Source: Alphaproteobacteria bacterium (GTDB lineage: Bacteria; Pseudomonadota; Alphaproteobacteria; Rickettsiales; SXRF01). Taken from it: a DNA stretch of 64,000 nucleotides. The position numbers were made by a program, and so were the translations under genes. Below are positions 52,392-62,109 of the stretch, piece by piece (the first letter of the stretch is position 1; every line of letters starts with the position of its first letter). The stretch lies in assembly GCA_020049775.1 (NCBI GenBank), contig JAGVLO010000002.1, positions 106,775 to 170,774 on the forward strand. Direction: 5' to 3'. Under the pieces are notes generated by a model. That model was not told the DNA's origin. It saw nothing but the letters and a program-made list of their open reading frames with translations, and searched no databases.

Positions 52392-52480
52392 TTATCACCC
52401 GCTTCTGATTTACGAGTGTCCCACACGCCCCATATAACAAGCGCAAGGGTTGCCAGAATCACCCAGTAGGAAAAGCACAT
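52358..52480 (-). CDS. Possible 40-residue membrane peptide
   Basis: A short frame (MCFSYWVILATLALVIWGVW then a polar tail) just downstream of the MerR gene. It overlaps the convergent DUF1294 3' end by 34 bases. One hydrophobic helix; no clear ribosome site. Low confidence. Confidence 0.35.
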   Translation of the reverse strand: MCFSYWVILATLALVIWGVWDTRKSEAGDNQKIASGEKSQ

Positions 52481-52488
52481 AAGCTGGT

Positions 52489-53307
52489 TTACGCGATATA
52501 AGGCGACAACACGTCGCGCAGGCCCAGCAGCTCGTTACGAATATTGGAGAGCTGCTTTTTCTTTTTCTCGTCTATCACCGGCTTGTCGCTGAGCGTCTTG
52601 CTGGTAACGGGCTTTACTACAATCGGCGTTTCATGGGCAGAGTCCAGCGCCGCACGGTTGCGCGAGCTGAATACTTTTTTGGCACCCTTGATGGTATAGC
52701 CCTGCTTGTAGAGCAAATGCTTCACTGTGGATAGAATTTCAATGTCTTCGGGGCGGTAGTAACGGCGGCCACCGCGCATCTTCAGCGGCTTAATCTGTGA
52801 AAAGCGACTTTCCCAAAAACGCAGAACATGCTGTGGTACGGCAAGGAAGCTTGCCACTTCGCTGATGGTTTTGAAAGCACCTGGTGCTTTATCGGTCCAT
52901 TCCTTGCTGCTTTCGTCGAGTCCTTCTTCTTCATCTTCTTCAACCAAATCATCGTCATCATTTGCTACAGACGATTTCGATTCCAGCACCGGAACATGTG
53001 GCGCTTTAGCTTCAGCTTGTTTGGAGGTTCTGGTCAGTACCGGCAACATCGATCCAATCGGCTTGCTGTCTTCCGGTTCTTCCGCAAGCAGGGTTGCCGT
53101 CATTGGCGCAGCACCCTCAGATCCATACTGCTCAACCGGCTGTTGTTTTTGTTCAACGGCAACAGGTTCGGCAACATCAAGTTTTTTGTAGGGGCTTGTC
53201 TTCTGGGCGTTCGTTTTTTCGGTGGCTGATGCAGCGTCGGAAGCTGTGTCCTTCGTGTCTTGCGGGCTGGGGAAGAGATCGTCCTGCAGCATATCAAGTT
53301 GCATCAT
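52489..53307 (-). CDS. MerR family regulator, alphaproteobacterial IhfA-linked type
   Basis: 272 residues. A long acidic, low-complexity N-terminal part (about 1-135), a MerR HTH ([48 protein letters not shown]) and a C-terminal helix ([14 protein letters not shown]). The HTH plus position after ihfA is standard in alphaproteobacteria; the N-terminal extension is unusual. GGAG precedes the start. Confidence 0.88.
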   Translation of the reverse strand: MMQLDMLQDDLFPSPQDTKDTASDAASATEKTNAQKTSPYKKLDVAEPVAVEQKQQPVEQYGSEGAAPMTATLLAEEPEDSKPIGSMLPVLTRTSKQAEAKAPHVPVLESKSSVANDDDDLVEEDEEEGLDESSKEWTDKAPGAFKTISEVASFLAVPQHVLRFWESRFSQIKPLKMRGGRRYYRPEDIEILSTVKHLLYKQGYTIKGAKKVFSSRNRAALDSAHETPIVVKPVTSKTLSDKPVIDEKKKKQLSNIRNELLGLRDVLSPYIA

Positions 53308-53380
53308 ACACTCCTTTACTGTGGCCTCGCCTGCTTACCACAACGGCAGCAGGCGGCCTCTAGTAACATACGTCGTATTA

Positions 53381-53689
53381 TTACTTCTTACCTGTTGTCA
53401 ATGCGGCATTGACTTTGCTTTTCAGCAAGTTGGAAGCATTAAACGACAATACAGTACGCGACGTAATCGGCACTTCAACACCCGTTTTCGGGTTGCGGCC
53501 CATACGTTGCTTCTTACGGCGGAGGCTAAACGTGCCAAAAGAAGAAAGCTTAACAGTGTCATCTTGTTCAAGGCTGGTGCAAATTTCTTCGATAACAGAA
53601 TCTACCAGCTGGTTACACTCCTGAAGAGACAAGCCAATCTGCTTGTAGAGAGAGTTGCTGAGGTCAGCACGCGTCAGTGTTTTACTCAT
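53381..53689 (-). CDS. ihfA: Integration host factor subunit alpha
   Basis: 102 residues. HU/IHF fold with LTRADLSNSLYKQIGLSLQECNQLVDSVIEEI and the DNA-intercalating arm GRNPKTGVEVPI. The arm Pro is present. Fits in the rpmF-plsX-fabH-ihfA-merR order. IHF may also assist the neighbouring integrase systems in general. Confidence 0.95.
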   Translation of the reverse strand: MSKTLTRADLSNSLYKQIGLSLQECNQLVDSVIEEICTSLEQDDTVKLSSFGTFSLRRKKQRMGRNPKTGVEVPITSRTVLSFNASNLLKSKVNAALTTGKK

Positions 53690-53836
53690 ATGTTGTTCTT
53701 CTTCTCTGGTTGGTTAAACGTATGATTTTTCGTTGCGAGTCCTATTATATTTAATCTATTTATAAAATAAATTCAAGTGGCTAGTGCATAAATCGCGATT
53801 TAGTGCGTCAAGTGGGTAAAAAATGCCCCAAAAACC

Positions 53837-54808
53837 CTACCAGCGGATAAGGGTGCATCCCCACGTCAACCCCGCGCCCAGCGCGGGACACGCGATTAAT
53901 TGTCCCTTTTTGATACGCCCGTCCTGGCTACCCAGATGCAGCGCAAGGGGAATCGAAGCGGCTGAAGTATTCGCATGATTTGCAACTGTGGCGATAACCT
54001 TCTGTTCGGAAATACCTAATTTTTGAGCCACACTACTTAATATACGCATGTTGGCCTGATGTGGCACCAGCCAGTCAATCGCATCCACGGGTTTCCCGAC
54101 TGCCGCCATCGCCTCTTCCACGGCAGCAGGCATCTTAGCGACGGCGTGACGAAAAATATCTTTGCCCGACATGAACATTTTTCCCGACGTCATGGTAGAT
54201 GAGACGCCGCCGTTTGTGGCGAGCAATCCGGTGTACTGGCCGTCGGAATGAATGCCGGAAAAAAGCACACCGCGATCTTCCACTGTACCTTTTTGTTCTT
54301 GCGCTTCCAACACAAGTGCCGCCGCACCGTCACCAAACAAAATCGATGTAGTGCGGTCCTGCCAGTCGAGAATGCGTGAATAGGTTTCTGCACCAAGCAC
54401 AAGTACGCGCTTGGCCATATTGGAAATAATAAAACTGTTTGCCACCGCCATCGCATACACAAAACCGCTGCATGCCGCATTGACATCAAATGCCGCACCG
54501 CCTGTAATGCCGAGACGGTGCTGGATTTTGGTGGCAGTGGAAGGCATGGTGTCGTCAGGCGTGGTGGTGGCTAGCACCACAAGGTCAATGCTGTCAGGCG
54601 CGATGCCTGCGTTTTTAATCGCCATAGCACCTGCAATCGTACCAAGGTCGGATGTCACCTCTCCTTCAGCGGCAATATGGCGCTGGTGAATACCGGTTCG
54701 TTCTACAATCCATTCATGGTTGGTTTCGATGATGCGCTCGAAATCGACATTCGCCATCACACGCTGCGGCAAGTGCATACCGGTGCCGATAACTACAGCG
54801 CGGCGCAT
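53837..54808 (-). CDS. fabH: 3-oxoacyl-ACP synthase III
   Basis: 323 residues. Starts fatty-acid synthesis by joining acetyl-CoA and malonyl-ACP. Catalytic Cys in NAACSGFVYAM, His in VPHQANMRI, Asn in ANHANTSAASIP. The start shares its first base region with the plsX stop (overlap of 1 base). Confidence 0.97.
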   Translation of the reverse strand: MRRAVVIGTGMHLPQRVMANVDFERIIETNHEWIVERTGIHQRHIAAEGEVTSDLGTIAGAMAIKNAGIAPDSIDLVVLATTTPDDTMPSTATKIQHRLGITGGAAFDVNAACSGFVYAMAVANSFIISNMAKRVLVLGAETYSRILDWQDRTTSILFGDGAAALVLEAQEQKGTVEDRGVLFSGIHSDGQYTGLLATNGGVSSTMTSGKMFMSGKDIFRHAVAKMPAAVEEAMAAVGKPVDAIDWLVPHQANMRILSSVAQKLGISEQKVIATVANHANTSAASIPLALHLGSQDGRIKKGQLIACPALGAGLTWGCTLIRW

Positions 54809-55872
54809 CAGGAAGGCTCTCCCGTTTTTACTTCCGCTGTTTTGACCTCATCGCCGGAAAGTTTCACTTCCTGCATGATGCGGGTATTGATGTCGTGCGC
54901 CACCAGTTCTACGGCAACGCTGATGGCATTGCAGAAACTGAACGCATCCGCACCGCCATGGCTCTTTACGGCGATACCATTGAGGCCGAGGAACATAGCG
55001 CCGTTGCGCTTGCGGTCATCGAGTTTGTCTTTCACCACCTTGAGTGCGCCGGATGCCATCAATGCGCCTGACTTGGAAAGCACGGAACTCATGAACGCAT
55101 CCTTGAGGTAGGTGCGTATCAGGCGGGCCGCACCCTCGGCTGTCTTCAGCGCCACGTTGCCGGTGAAACCGTCCGTCACAACCACATCCACCGTGCCTTC
55201 GGCAATATCGTTGCCTTCAATGAAGCCATGAAAATTGAGGTGCTGCGCCGAAGTCTTGATAAGCTGGTAGGCTTCTTTCACTTCGTCGCGTCCTTTGAGT
55301 TCTTCCGAACCGACATTGAGCAAACCGATTTTGGGGCGCGACAGGCCAAGTACAGCGCGCGCAAACGCATCACCCATCACGGCGAAGCGGCATAAATCTT
55401 TTGCGTCGGATTCTACATTCGCGCCAAGATCGAGCATAACGCATTCGCCGCGCAGCGTAGGAAACAGGGCTGCAATCGCAGGTCGTGAAATGCCAGGCAG
55501 CGTGCGCAATATCAATTTAGACATCGCCATCAGCGCACCGGTATTACCCGCAGAAACAATCGCGCAGGTGTGCGCATCACGAACAGATTCAATAGACATC
55601 CACATGCTGGAATTACGGCCGCGACGCACAGCGACCGACGGCTTGTCGTCGCCTGCAATCACGATTTCAGTATGCGCGATTTCGGATGCCGCTTTCAGTG
55701 TTGGCATTTCAATGAGCAAAGGCTCGAGGATGTAGCGGTTGCCGTATAGAATGAATTTTATGCCAGGATGACGTACCAGTGCCATAGCAGCACCGCGAAG
55801 CACGCACGCGGGGGCATTGTCCCCGCCCATGGCATCAAGAGCGATCGGTAACTGGAGTTTTCCAGTCGACAT
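54808..55872 (-). CDS. plsX: Phosphate acyltransferase PlsX
   Basis: 354 residues. Makes acyl-phosphate for phospholipid synthesis. Opens with IALDAMGGDNAP; further blocks FILYGNRY, SAGNTGALMAMSK, LDLGANVESDAKDL and VVVTDGFTGNVALKT. Follows rpmF by 3 bases. Confidence 0.97.
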   Translation of the reverse strand: MSTGKLQLPIALDAMGGDNAPACVLRGAAMALVRHPGIKFILYGNRYILEPLLIEMPTLKAASEIAHTEIVIAGDDKPSVAVRRGRNSSMWMSIESVRDAHTCAIVSAGNTGALMAMSKLILRTLPGISRPAIAALFPTLRGECVMLDLGANVESDAKDLCRFAVMGDAFARAVLGLSRPKIGLLNVGSEELKGRDEVKEAYQLIKTSAQHLNFHGFIEGNDIAEGTVDVVVTDGFTGNVALKTAEGAARLIRTYLKDAFMSSVLSKSGALMASGALKVVKDKLDDRKRNGAMFLGLNGIAVKSHGGADAFSFCNAISVAVELVAHDINTRIMQEVKLSGDEVKTAEVKTGEPS

Positions 55873-55875
55873 GGA

Positions 55876-56058
55876 TTAACGGTTAACTTTATCCGTTGTT
55901 ACCTGGCGGCCGTTGTAATAGCCGTCAACAGAAACATGGTGCGGGCGCTTCAGTTCGCCGGTGGTCTTGTCTTCCACCACATTGATCTTGTCCAGCGCAT
56001 GGTGAGCGCGGCGCATATCACGCCTAGACTTGCTCGTTTTCTTTTTAGGTACAGCCAT
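55876..56058 (-). CDS. rpmF: Ribosomal protein bL32
   Basis: 60 residues. Begins [22 protein letters not shown], the L32 signature. It leads the plsX-fabH-ihfA-merR group. The zinc-finger Cys pairs of some L32 proteins are absent, which is normal for the alphaproteobacterial form. Confidence 0.97.
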   Translation of the reverse strand: MAVPKKKTSKSRRDMRRAHHALDKINVVEDKTTGELKRPHHVSVDGYYNGRQVTTDKVNR

Positions 56059-56266
56059 GGTCTTCGTCCTTCATCATCACTTTGGGAAGCTTTATAATAT
56101 CTTACCCGCCAATATCTTACCCATATTTAACGGGAAAACGTGTATATAACATAACTGCGCCCGAGGGAAAGCCTTTTTTGAAGCTTTTTGCCAATTGAAG
56201 GTAAGTTGAACCCAGCGACAGGCTAAGATTAGCGCATTATTCAATAATAACAATATATTATATTAA

Positions 56267-56998
56267 TCAGGCGGCCTTGGCTACAGGTTGCTCGAAACAC
56301 CTGTTACGCACGCGCTGCGCGTGAGCCACAAGATTTGTAAGCTGCCGCGCCTGCTGGCACACCGGATCATTGAATGGTACCGAAGTTAAATTGCCGATGA
56401 TAGAAAATACCACCAGATCAAGGGTGGTCATGGCATCACCAAAAAAATATGTTTTTGTTCCAAGAAAATCAGACAATGCCTTCAGGTCCGCACATGCAAT
56501 GGCTATAATCTCATCCCTGCTGTGACGCCCCATACCTTGCATATGAAGTTGCTTCTTAATATTTTTGAAAACACGGGGCATAATCAGCCAGCGGACAATC
56601 AGCGGCGCTTTACCAAACACCTCTTTCTTTATAATAACTGCGCCTGGCTCATCTACCCAACGAAGATACACTCCCGCCCAGTACAAGCTTTCTTCGCACA
56701 TATAACGCATACTGCGCGCTATGGCTTTTTGTTCTGTCGTTAACGACGCGTCTGGGTTCAGACCATGTTTTTTACTCAGGTATTCGATAATCAAATTTGA
56801 GTCACCCAGCTTGCCATTTTCATCTTCGATGTACGGCACCTTACCTTTAGGGGCGCCGCGCATATCATGCACCGCAACCGCTGTATAAGGAATATTCTGC
56901 CAGCGGAGGAACGCCTCCAGCTTCGCGCAAAATGAACTTGCACTGAAGCAATCCCACAGCGCGGGCAACTGGTATAGCCTGAGCGGTGTTTTTTCCAT
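56267..56998 (-). CDS. Glutathione S-transferase family protein (Faxc/metaxin-like)
   Basis: 243 residues from ATG 56998, with GGAGG 7 bases upstream. Thioredoxin-like N-terminal domain (LRLYQLPALWDCFSASSFCAKLEAFLRWQNIPY, then GKVPYIEDENGKLGDSNLIIEYL) and a helical C-terminal domain with DAMTTLDLVVFSIIGN. The pattern is the GST subgroup related to failed-axon-connections and metaxin proteins. Substrate unknown. Confidence 0.85.
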   Translation of the reverse strand: MEKTPLRLYQLPALWDCFSASSFCAKLEAFLRWQNIPYTAVAVHDMRGAPKGKVPYIEDENGKLGDSNLIIEYLSKKHGLNPDASLTTEQKAIARSMRYMCEESLYWAGVYLRWVDEPGAVIIKKEVFGKAPLIVRWLIMPRVFKNIKKQLHMQGMGRHSRDEIIAIACADLKALSDFLGTKTYFFGDAMTTLDLVVFSIIGNLTSVPFNDPVCQQARQLTNLVAHAQRVRNRCFEQPVAKAA

Positions 56999-57068
56999 TT
57001 TGTCCTCCACATTTTTTACGTATCGCTGTAATAATGATGAACATATTCGCTTCGCAGGGAAAGTAAAC

Positions 57069-57545
57069 ATGGAAGAGTTTTTACTTACAGGCATATTCGG
57101 GTGCTTCCTGATTATTGTGTGCAGCCTGAATGTGTATGAACTGCTGCGCTACCTCTGGAATCAATTACCGAACATGACCCTTCCGCCGCGTCTGCGCGTA
57201 CTGGCAGTTGTTGCCGCCATATTTGTATCTCATATTCTGAATATATGGTTCTTCGGGGCTATCTATTACTACTTCCACCATCATAATTTAGGCGCACTCA
57301 CCGGTACTCCGGTTGAGAATGGTACATTCATTGTCGATATTTTCAGCTGCATGTATTACTCGGCGGTCATCTACACCACACTCGGCCTTGGTGATATAAT
57401 TCCCAGCGGCGCACTGCGCATGATTACCAACGTGGAATCATTGACAGGCTTTATCCTGATAGGATGGACCGTGTCATTTACTTATATCGCTATGATAAAA
57501 TTCTGGGAACTGCCCCACAAGAAGGGCAAAAATAACGAGCCTTAA
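57069..57545 (+). CDS. Two-TM potassium channel-like protein (Ion_trans_2)
   Basis: 158 residues. Several membrane segments, and a pore loop CMYYSAVIYTTLGLGDIIP whose filter T-L-G-L-G-D corresponds to the K+ channel T-x-G-x-G-D. It lacks a RCK/TrkA-N domain. GGGAA lies 8 bases upstream of ATG 57069. Divergent from the GST gene. Confidence 0.85.
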   Translation: MEEFLLTGIFGCFLIIVCSLNVYELLRYLWNQLPNMTLPPRLRVLAVVAAIFVSHILNIWFFGAIYYYFHHHNLGALTGTPVENGTFIVDIFSCMYYSAVIYTTLGLGDIIPSGALRMITNVESLTGFILIGWTVSFTYIAMIKFWELPHKKGKNNEP

Positions 57546-57844
57546 GCGATCTCGCGGCTGCGGCGTTTCTCGCCATTTACCACCATGCGCGCATCCATGC
57601 CCAGTGCATCAATAATAGCGCGTACAAACGTTGCACGCTGCAACAGGCTTTTATGCGCTGCAACATCTTTTGCTGCATCAATCACCACTGTCTGCAACTG
57701 TGGCTTGTTCATAGCGGTGACCATGCCAAGCTCATCGCCAATCGCCCGCAGGAAGGCCGCGCGCGTCTCCAGCGAATCGCTTTTATATAGGCCGGCAGCG
57801 ACCTTAGCGTCCTCTTTCAGCTGGTTTTCATCGATAGCGGACAT
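57542..57844 (-). CDS. Protein of unknown function
   Basis: 100 residues, soluble and helical, with an internal near-repeat (RAAFLRAIGDELGM at about 28-41 and RATFVRAIIDALGMDAR at about 69-85), suggesting a duplicated helical unit. Overlaps the convergent channel gene by 4 bases. Confidence 0.6.
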   Translation of the reverse strand: MSAIDENQLKEDAKVAAGLYKSDSLETRAAFLRAIGDELGMVTAMNKPQLQTVVIDAAKDVAAHKSLLQRATFVRAIIDALGMDARMVVNGEKRRSREIA

Positions 57845-58142
57845 GACATTCCTTGCAATTTATGGTTGATATATGTCTTCTGTGTAACCTGTATGCGCAC
57901 TCACTTAAAGTTAAGTTTTGTTTACAAATTAGTTAATCACAGCAAGAATGTTTGCATAATACATTGATTATTATAATTATTATTGCTTCCCACGCGCTAC
58001 AAAATTTAACGTTTTTCCCTAAGCAACAACGGTTATGATAGGCCAAATACATCAATTTCAGGTAACCAGGCATCGTTTTCTGGTGCTGGCGGACAGGGCA
58101 TCTCATGGAAAAGCACGCCTTATTGGTGTATAGTAATGAAGT
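57845..58142. other. A/T-rich intergenic region
   Basis: No gene seen. A TATAGT about 10 bases before the CPBP gene start is a plausible -10 element; nothing else stands out. Confidence 0.4.
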
Positions 58143-58790
58143 ATGTATTCTGCTTCCACCTACCGGCGCCTAATCGAGTGCCTGCTTATTTTCGTACTGT
58201 TACCTGTTGTCATCGCAGTCGTGAAGCCACTGGGCATGGTCTATTCCATCCTCTGGCTACTGATGGCTTTTTGCGCCCAATCCCTGCAATACCAGTATGG
58301 CTGGACCTTTAAGAACGACTGGAACTGGGCGGGTTTCACCCGTAAGTCGGCGCGATACATTATACTGCGTTTCCTGCCGTTTGGCGCAGCCATGTTATGG
58401 TTTACATGGTATATGATCCCAGATCAGCTATTCGCCCTGCCCAAGCAAAGTATGATTATGTGGGCGACCATCATGCTGCTCTACCCACCGCTATCAATTT
58501 TGCCGCAGGAAGTGATTTACCGCAGCTTCTTCCTGCGCCGTTATACGCCGCTGGTGCGTAATCCTGACCATGTACGCATACTCTGCGCACTGGCCTTCGG
58601 CTGGATGCACATCATCATGCTCAACTGGGTGGCTGTGGTATTCAGCATTATCGGCGGTGTAATCTTTGCCGATACCTACCAGAAAACCAGGTCGCTGGCT
58701 GCCGTATGCTTCGAGCATATGTTATATGGCTGTTTCTTGTTTACCATCGGCCTTGGCTATTACTTCTTCCACGGCAACGCCATGCGCTAG
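58143..58790 (+). CDS. CPBP family (CAAX protease/bacteriocin-processing-like) membrane protein
   Basis: 215 residues with six or more membrane segments. Family motifs: PQEVIYRSFFLRR (Glu and Arg of E-x-x-x-R), FGWMHIIMLN and the last VCFEHMLYG (His). The first motif has Gln-Glu in place of Glu-Glu. Putative intramembrane protease; substrate unknown. Confidence 0.85.
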   Translation: MYSASTYRRLIECLLIFVLLPVVIAVVKPLGMVYSILWLLMAFCAQSLQYQYGWTFKNDWNWAGFTRKSARYIILRFLPFGAAMLWFTWYMIPDQLFALPKQSMIMWATIMLLYPPLSILPQEVIYRSFFLRRYTPLVRNPDHVRILCALAFGWMHIIMLNWVAVVFSIIGGVIFADTYQKTRSLAAVCFEHMLYGCFLFTIGLGYYFFHGNAMR

Positions 58791-58870
58791 GAAATTATCC
58801 CCTAGACTTTTTATCTAAGCTGGCGTTAGCTTGCCCTAACAATAAAAAAATGAATACAGGGAGATGGTAT

Positions 58871-59308
58871 ATGAGCATCCGGTCTTTGCCGCGGCAGAAA
58901 TTACTGCATCTTGCACAGCACTTAAGCCACGAAGCGCAGACGCGCATGGAAGATGAAATGGGGCAGTTCGACAGGCTGCTTTACGGCATGGATAATGATG
59001 CGGATGAGGAAGCCGTTGAAAACCTGCGCACCGAACGGCAGATGACCATTGTAGTCACCAATGTCAGCGCCGCATTGCTCGAGTTTGCCCAGCAGCACCG
59101 CTCACCCGTCATACCGATGGAAAAAGTGCAGGACGTTATCGATGCCGCCATCGACTACAGCTACGAATATGTGGGTAAATGCATCGGCGAAAATGCCATG
59201 GAAGATGAAGATTTCGCTAAGGGCCGTGACCTTATTATTTCACAGTGGAAAGCACTGTTTGACCAGAAAATGCTGGAATTCGCCGACGACGAACGCAGTG
59301 TGGGCTGA
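58871..59308 (+). CDS. Protein of unknown function
   Basis: 145 residues from ATG 58871, with GGGAGATGG upstream. Soluble, acidic and helical (EAQTRMEDEMGQFDRLLYGMDNDADEE). No known domain recognised. Confidence 0.6.
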   Translation: MSIRSLPRQKLLHLAQHLSHEAQTRMEDEMGQFDRLLYGMDNDADEEAVENLRTERQMTIVVTNVSAALLEFAQQHRSPVIPMEKVQDVIDAAIDYSYEYVGKCIGENAMEDEDFAKGRDLIISQWKALFDQKMLEFADDERSVG

Positions 59309-59386
59309 TAGCCTAGCGCTGCTACGCTGGTTGTTGCCAACAATGATCTGTTTCGTAGAGAATGATTTAACCAGCTGAAACCAGTG

Positions 59387-59746
59387 TCAGCGTGAGTTTG
59401 CCTTGGTCTTTTTGTTTTGCTGCTCTTGCAGGAGCCTTTCAAACCAGTCGCCTTCTGCCCCGCCTTCACGCATGGCACCATAGGCTTTTTGCGAATCTTC
59501 TGCCGGAAGCCGCTCAATGCGCTCACTGCGTTTGTTGTCTTCGTGCTGCGCAACCGACCATGTGCCACCCGGCGGGTCCCACAGGGGTAGGTTCTGCTCC
59601 GCGCCTACGGGCGCAATCGGCACACCGACATCGTACCACCAGTAACCTTTATGTTTGCTGAGTTGCGAACCGCCCTGAAACACGCGACCATCGCTGGTAC
59701 GGAATACGTCCGGAATTTTGCCGTCCTGATTGTCTGAATTGCTCAT
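59387..59746 (-). CDS. Protein of unknown function
   Basis: 119 residues from ATG 59746, with AAGGAGG 6 bases upstream. Contains DVFRTSDGRVFQGGSQLSKHKGYWWYDVGVPIAPVG, rich in Trp and Gly, and a charged C-terminus. No family recognised. Confidence 0.65.
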   Translation of the reverse strand: MSNSDNQDGKIPDVFRTSDGRVFQGGSQLSKHKGYWWYDVGVPIAPVGAEQNLPLWDPPGGTWSVAQHEDNKRSERIERLPAEDSQKAYGAMREGGAEGDWFERLLQEQQNKKTKANSR

Positions 59747-59779
59747 AATAACCTCCTTATACGGCAAAAAGCCTACACC

Positions 59780-60613
59780 CTATACGGTGCGGCGTCCACC
59801 GACACGGTTGGCAAAAGTGGAGGCTTTTGATTCTTCTGCTGTCTTGTTTAGTTCCGTGATTCTGGCCAGATCTTTAGAGAGGTAGTCTGTGCTGAACAGG
59901 ATTTCGGGGATAACAGTGCAGCCATTGTCCTTCAAATCTCTAACAATGATGTCCTTTACCAGTTCCAGTGATTCGTGTGACGGCCGGTAGTGGCCAGAAC
60001 GGCTACTGACATGGATTCGTAGTGTGTCATCCTGTTTAATAACCGCTATTTCACCGGAAGAAGCGACGGGTTTACCGGTGGCCAGTTCACTGTGATAATA
60101 GGTCTTTCTATTGATAATCAGCTGGCCATCCTGCAGTACGAAATTATAGATTTTTCCGTGGCGCTCTGGGTCCTGAAACAGCTGGTTCGGTGTATATTTT
60201 GTAGAGGGTTTAATGGAATCATCTGTCAGAAATCCCATCAGGCGGTCAGGCGCTTCCCCTGCACCCACATACACCATGCAATCCATTAACAAGAATAGCT
60301 CAAATACGGGATATTGGCCTTCCGCTAAACCCTCGGGATGGCAATACTTCTTGCGCCTATCCTTAAACATGGTGCAAGCTTCGTCTATCTTCTGCTTATC
60401 CTGATTGAAATATTTCCCGAGCTGGGTAAACCCCATATCGCGGTTTGCAACCAGCCAGTCACGGATTAAATACATCATGGATGGAAGTTGTTCATCCGGC
60501 GTGCGCCGGAGCATCTCCTCCAAAAGCATCTCCGGCCCTTTCAGCCGATCTGTAAGATCGGCACGAGAAAGGCCGGAGAGTATCTCAAAATCCGTAGGTT
60601 CGGCTTGTCCCAT
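59780..60613 (-). CDS. Protein of unknown function
   Basis: 277 residues, soluble, no signal peptide. N-terminal helical half (to about 150) and a C-terminal half with RKTYYHSELATGKP and HVSSRSGHYRPSHESLELV. The latter phrase (S-G-H-Y-x-P) occurs in lectin-like or ADP-ribosyl-type proteins of intracellular bacteria, but I would not assign a function. It could be a host-directed protein; this is speculation. Confidence 0.6.
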   Translation of the reverse strand: MGQAEPTDFEILSGLSRADLTDRLKGPEMLLEEMLRRTPDEQLPSMMYLIRDWLVANRDMGFTQLGKYFNQDKQKIDEACTMFKDRRKKYCHPEGLAEGQYPVFELFLLMDCMVYVGAGEAPDRLMGFLTDDSIKPSTKYTPNQLFQDPERHGKIYNFVLQDGQLIINRKTYYHSELATGKPVASSGEIAVIKQDDTLRIHVSSRSGHYRPSHESLELVKDIIVRDLKDNGCTVIPEILFSTDYLSKDLARITELNKTAEESKASTFANRVGGRRTV

Positions 60614-60636
60614 AAAAGCCTTAATCCAGTATGGGC

Positions 60637-60822
60637 CTATCTGTCCCTGCCCCTATTATTGGGGTCGTAGGCATTGCCCGTTCCTCTATTAGCATCATCT
60701 TCGATTTTTTTCATCTCCTCGCGCGTCCTCTGTACGGTGCTGTAGTACACTTTTTCAGTGCTTGATGCGCGATACACATTTTCATAACAATACGGTGCCA
60801 CTTCTTCTCTTTGCCAAGGCAT
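60637..60822 (-). CDS. Small protein of unknown function
   Basis: 61 residues, charged, with two tyrosine-rich segments (CYENVYRASSTEKVYYSTV) and an Arg/Asn/Gly tail. Ends 24 bases before the next gene on the same strand, so it may be co-transcribed with it. Confidence 0.5.
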   Translation of the reverse strand: MPWQREEVAPYCYENVYRASSTEKVYYSTVQRTREEMKKIEDDANRGTGNAYDPNNRGRDR

Positions 60823-60992
60823 AGAACTCTCCCAGAACTAGTTAATAGAAAAAAATTATTGTTTTGGTAACAGGCGCTATTTTATCATTAATTAACATAT
60901 GGGGCAAAAAATATTATTAAGCCTTTTGGTCGCCGGCATGCACCTGTTTTTACTAGATATTATTTATCAGGAAATGACGGGGGGTGCCACGC

Positions 60993-61550
60993 CTAGCGGT
61001 GGGGTGCGGCCGTGGCTTTAGCGATTTCCTTTTTAAGGAAGCTTAAATCATCAGCATTGCAGCCAGACATATAGCCGCTGGTGAAACGGTTGTCTCTTGT
61101 CACTTCGCTTTTAAGCGTTACGAAAGGTGGCAGCTCAAAATGCTCCCTCGGGCTTTCCAGTTCAATCTCCGCTAACTTCAGCCCGTGGTATTTTGGCTTG
61201 GTAAAGTCGTCTATGGTCCACTCCTTACCTTCGTGCATCAGGTGATAGCGACGCTTCTTGATTTTGCTATCGCAGAGATGATCCAGCATATCCTGCGCAT
61301 GTTCAACGGGAATGGAGTATTCCCACTCACGGCGGTCAATGGCCGTATCATAGCTAATATTCCGCTTGGTTTTCAGCGTCAGGAATGCTTCTTTTTTGCC
61401 GCTCGCCACATTCGTGCTGATACGCACGCGCACAGTGGAATCCGGTGAGCGCACATAGCCCTGCACAATGTCTTCAGTGGCCTTGGCATCGGCCATCTGT
61501 TTCCATTGCTGGTTGACGACAATGAATTTGCGTTCAATTTCGTGAGGCAT
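60993..61550 (-). CDS. CYTH domain protein (triphosphate tunnel metalloenzyme)
   Basis: 185 residues. Begins with the family signature EIERKF; further VRVRIST, LTLKTKRN, RREWEY and KPKYHGLKLAEIELE provide the Lys/Arg/Glu tunnel residues. Likely an inorganic triphosphatase. Normal family length. Confidence 0.92.
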   Translation of the reverse strand: MPHEIERKFIVVNQQWKQMADAKATEDIVQGYVRSPDSTVRVRISTNVASGKKEAFLTLKTKRNISYDTAIDRREWEYSIPVEHAQDMLDHLCDSKIKKRRYHLMHEGKEWTIDDFTKPKYHGLKLAEIELESPREHFELPPFVTLKSEVTRDNRFTSGYMSGCNADDLSFLKKEIAKATAAPHR

Positions 61551-61647
61551 GCGTACCGCCTGTTAATGATAAGCGGAGCAACGTACCAGCCCGCCAAGCT
61601 GGTTACAAGTTACGAGTATATGTAGGCTGTATTAACGAGAGACTGGA

Positions 61648-61923
61648 CTACTCGCCAAGCCCCTTTGCGCCTGCGGCGCGTGCTGTCTGTCCTAGTAGAA
61701 ACAATGTACCACGAAGGTCCTGCGCCTGCGCGGTTTCCAACAGATCACGTACACTTTCGCGCAGCTGTTGCGGCGTCATATCCTTCGCTCCTGGCAGCTC
61801 TTCATCAACCATCGCTTTTGCCTGCCCCCTCGGGACTTTGCCTTGCTCGATTGCTTTTGCAACGCTCTCGATGACGGTCGCATCCTGTTTGGCTTTTTGA
61901 TCAGCGACATGTGTTTCCTTCAT
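61648..61923 (-). CDS. Small protein of unknown function
   Basis: 91 residues, hydrophilic and helical (KQDATVIESVAKAIEQGKVPRGQAKAMVDEELPG). No known domain. Confidence 0.55.
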   Translation of the reverse strand: MKETHVADQKAKQDATVIESVAKAIEQGKVPRGQAKAMVDEELPGAKDMTPQQLRESVRDLLETAQAQDLRGTLFLLGQTARAAGAKGLGE

Positions 61924-62109
61924 ACGCCCCCCTTGAGACTCAACTGTTATAATCTTTTTTTATAATATATTGGCGGTCTGATAACCTTCCAATAGCATAA
62001 ATAGTAAATATTAATTAACAATTAATCATGGTGGATATACGTTGCAGCTCTGGAAACCCTGCATAGCCATTATCAAATAGCCATGCAAGGCCCTGATTAG
62101 GAATAAATT

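Noticed and set aside
53094..53725. Plus-strand frames opposite merR and ihfA
   Set aside because: Antisense to two conserved core genes and without protein-like features.
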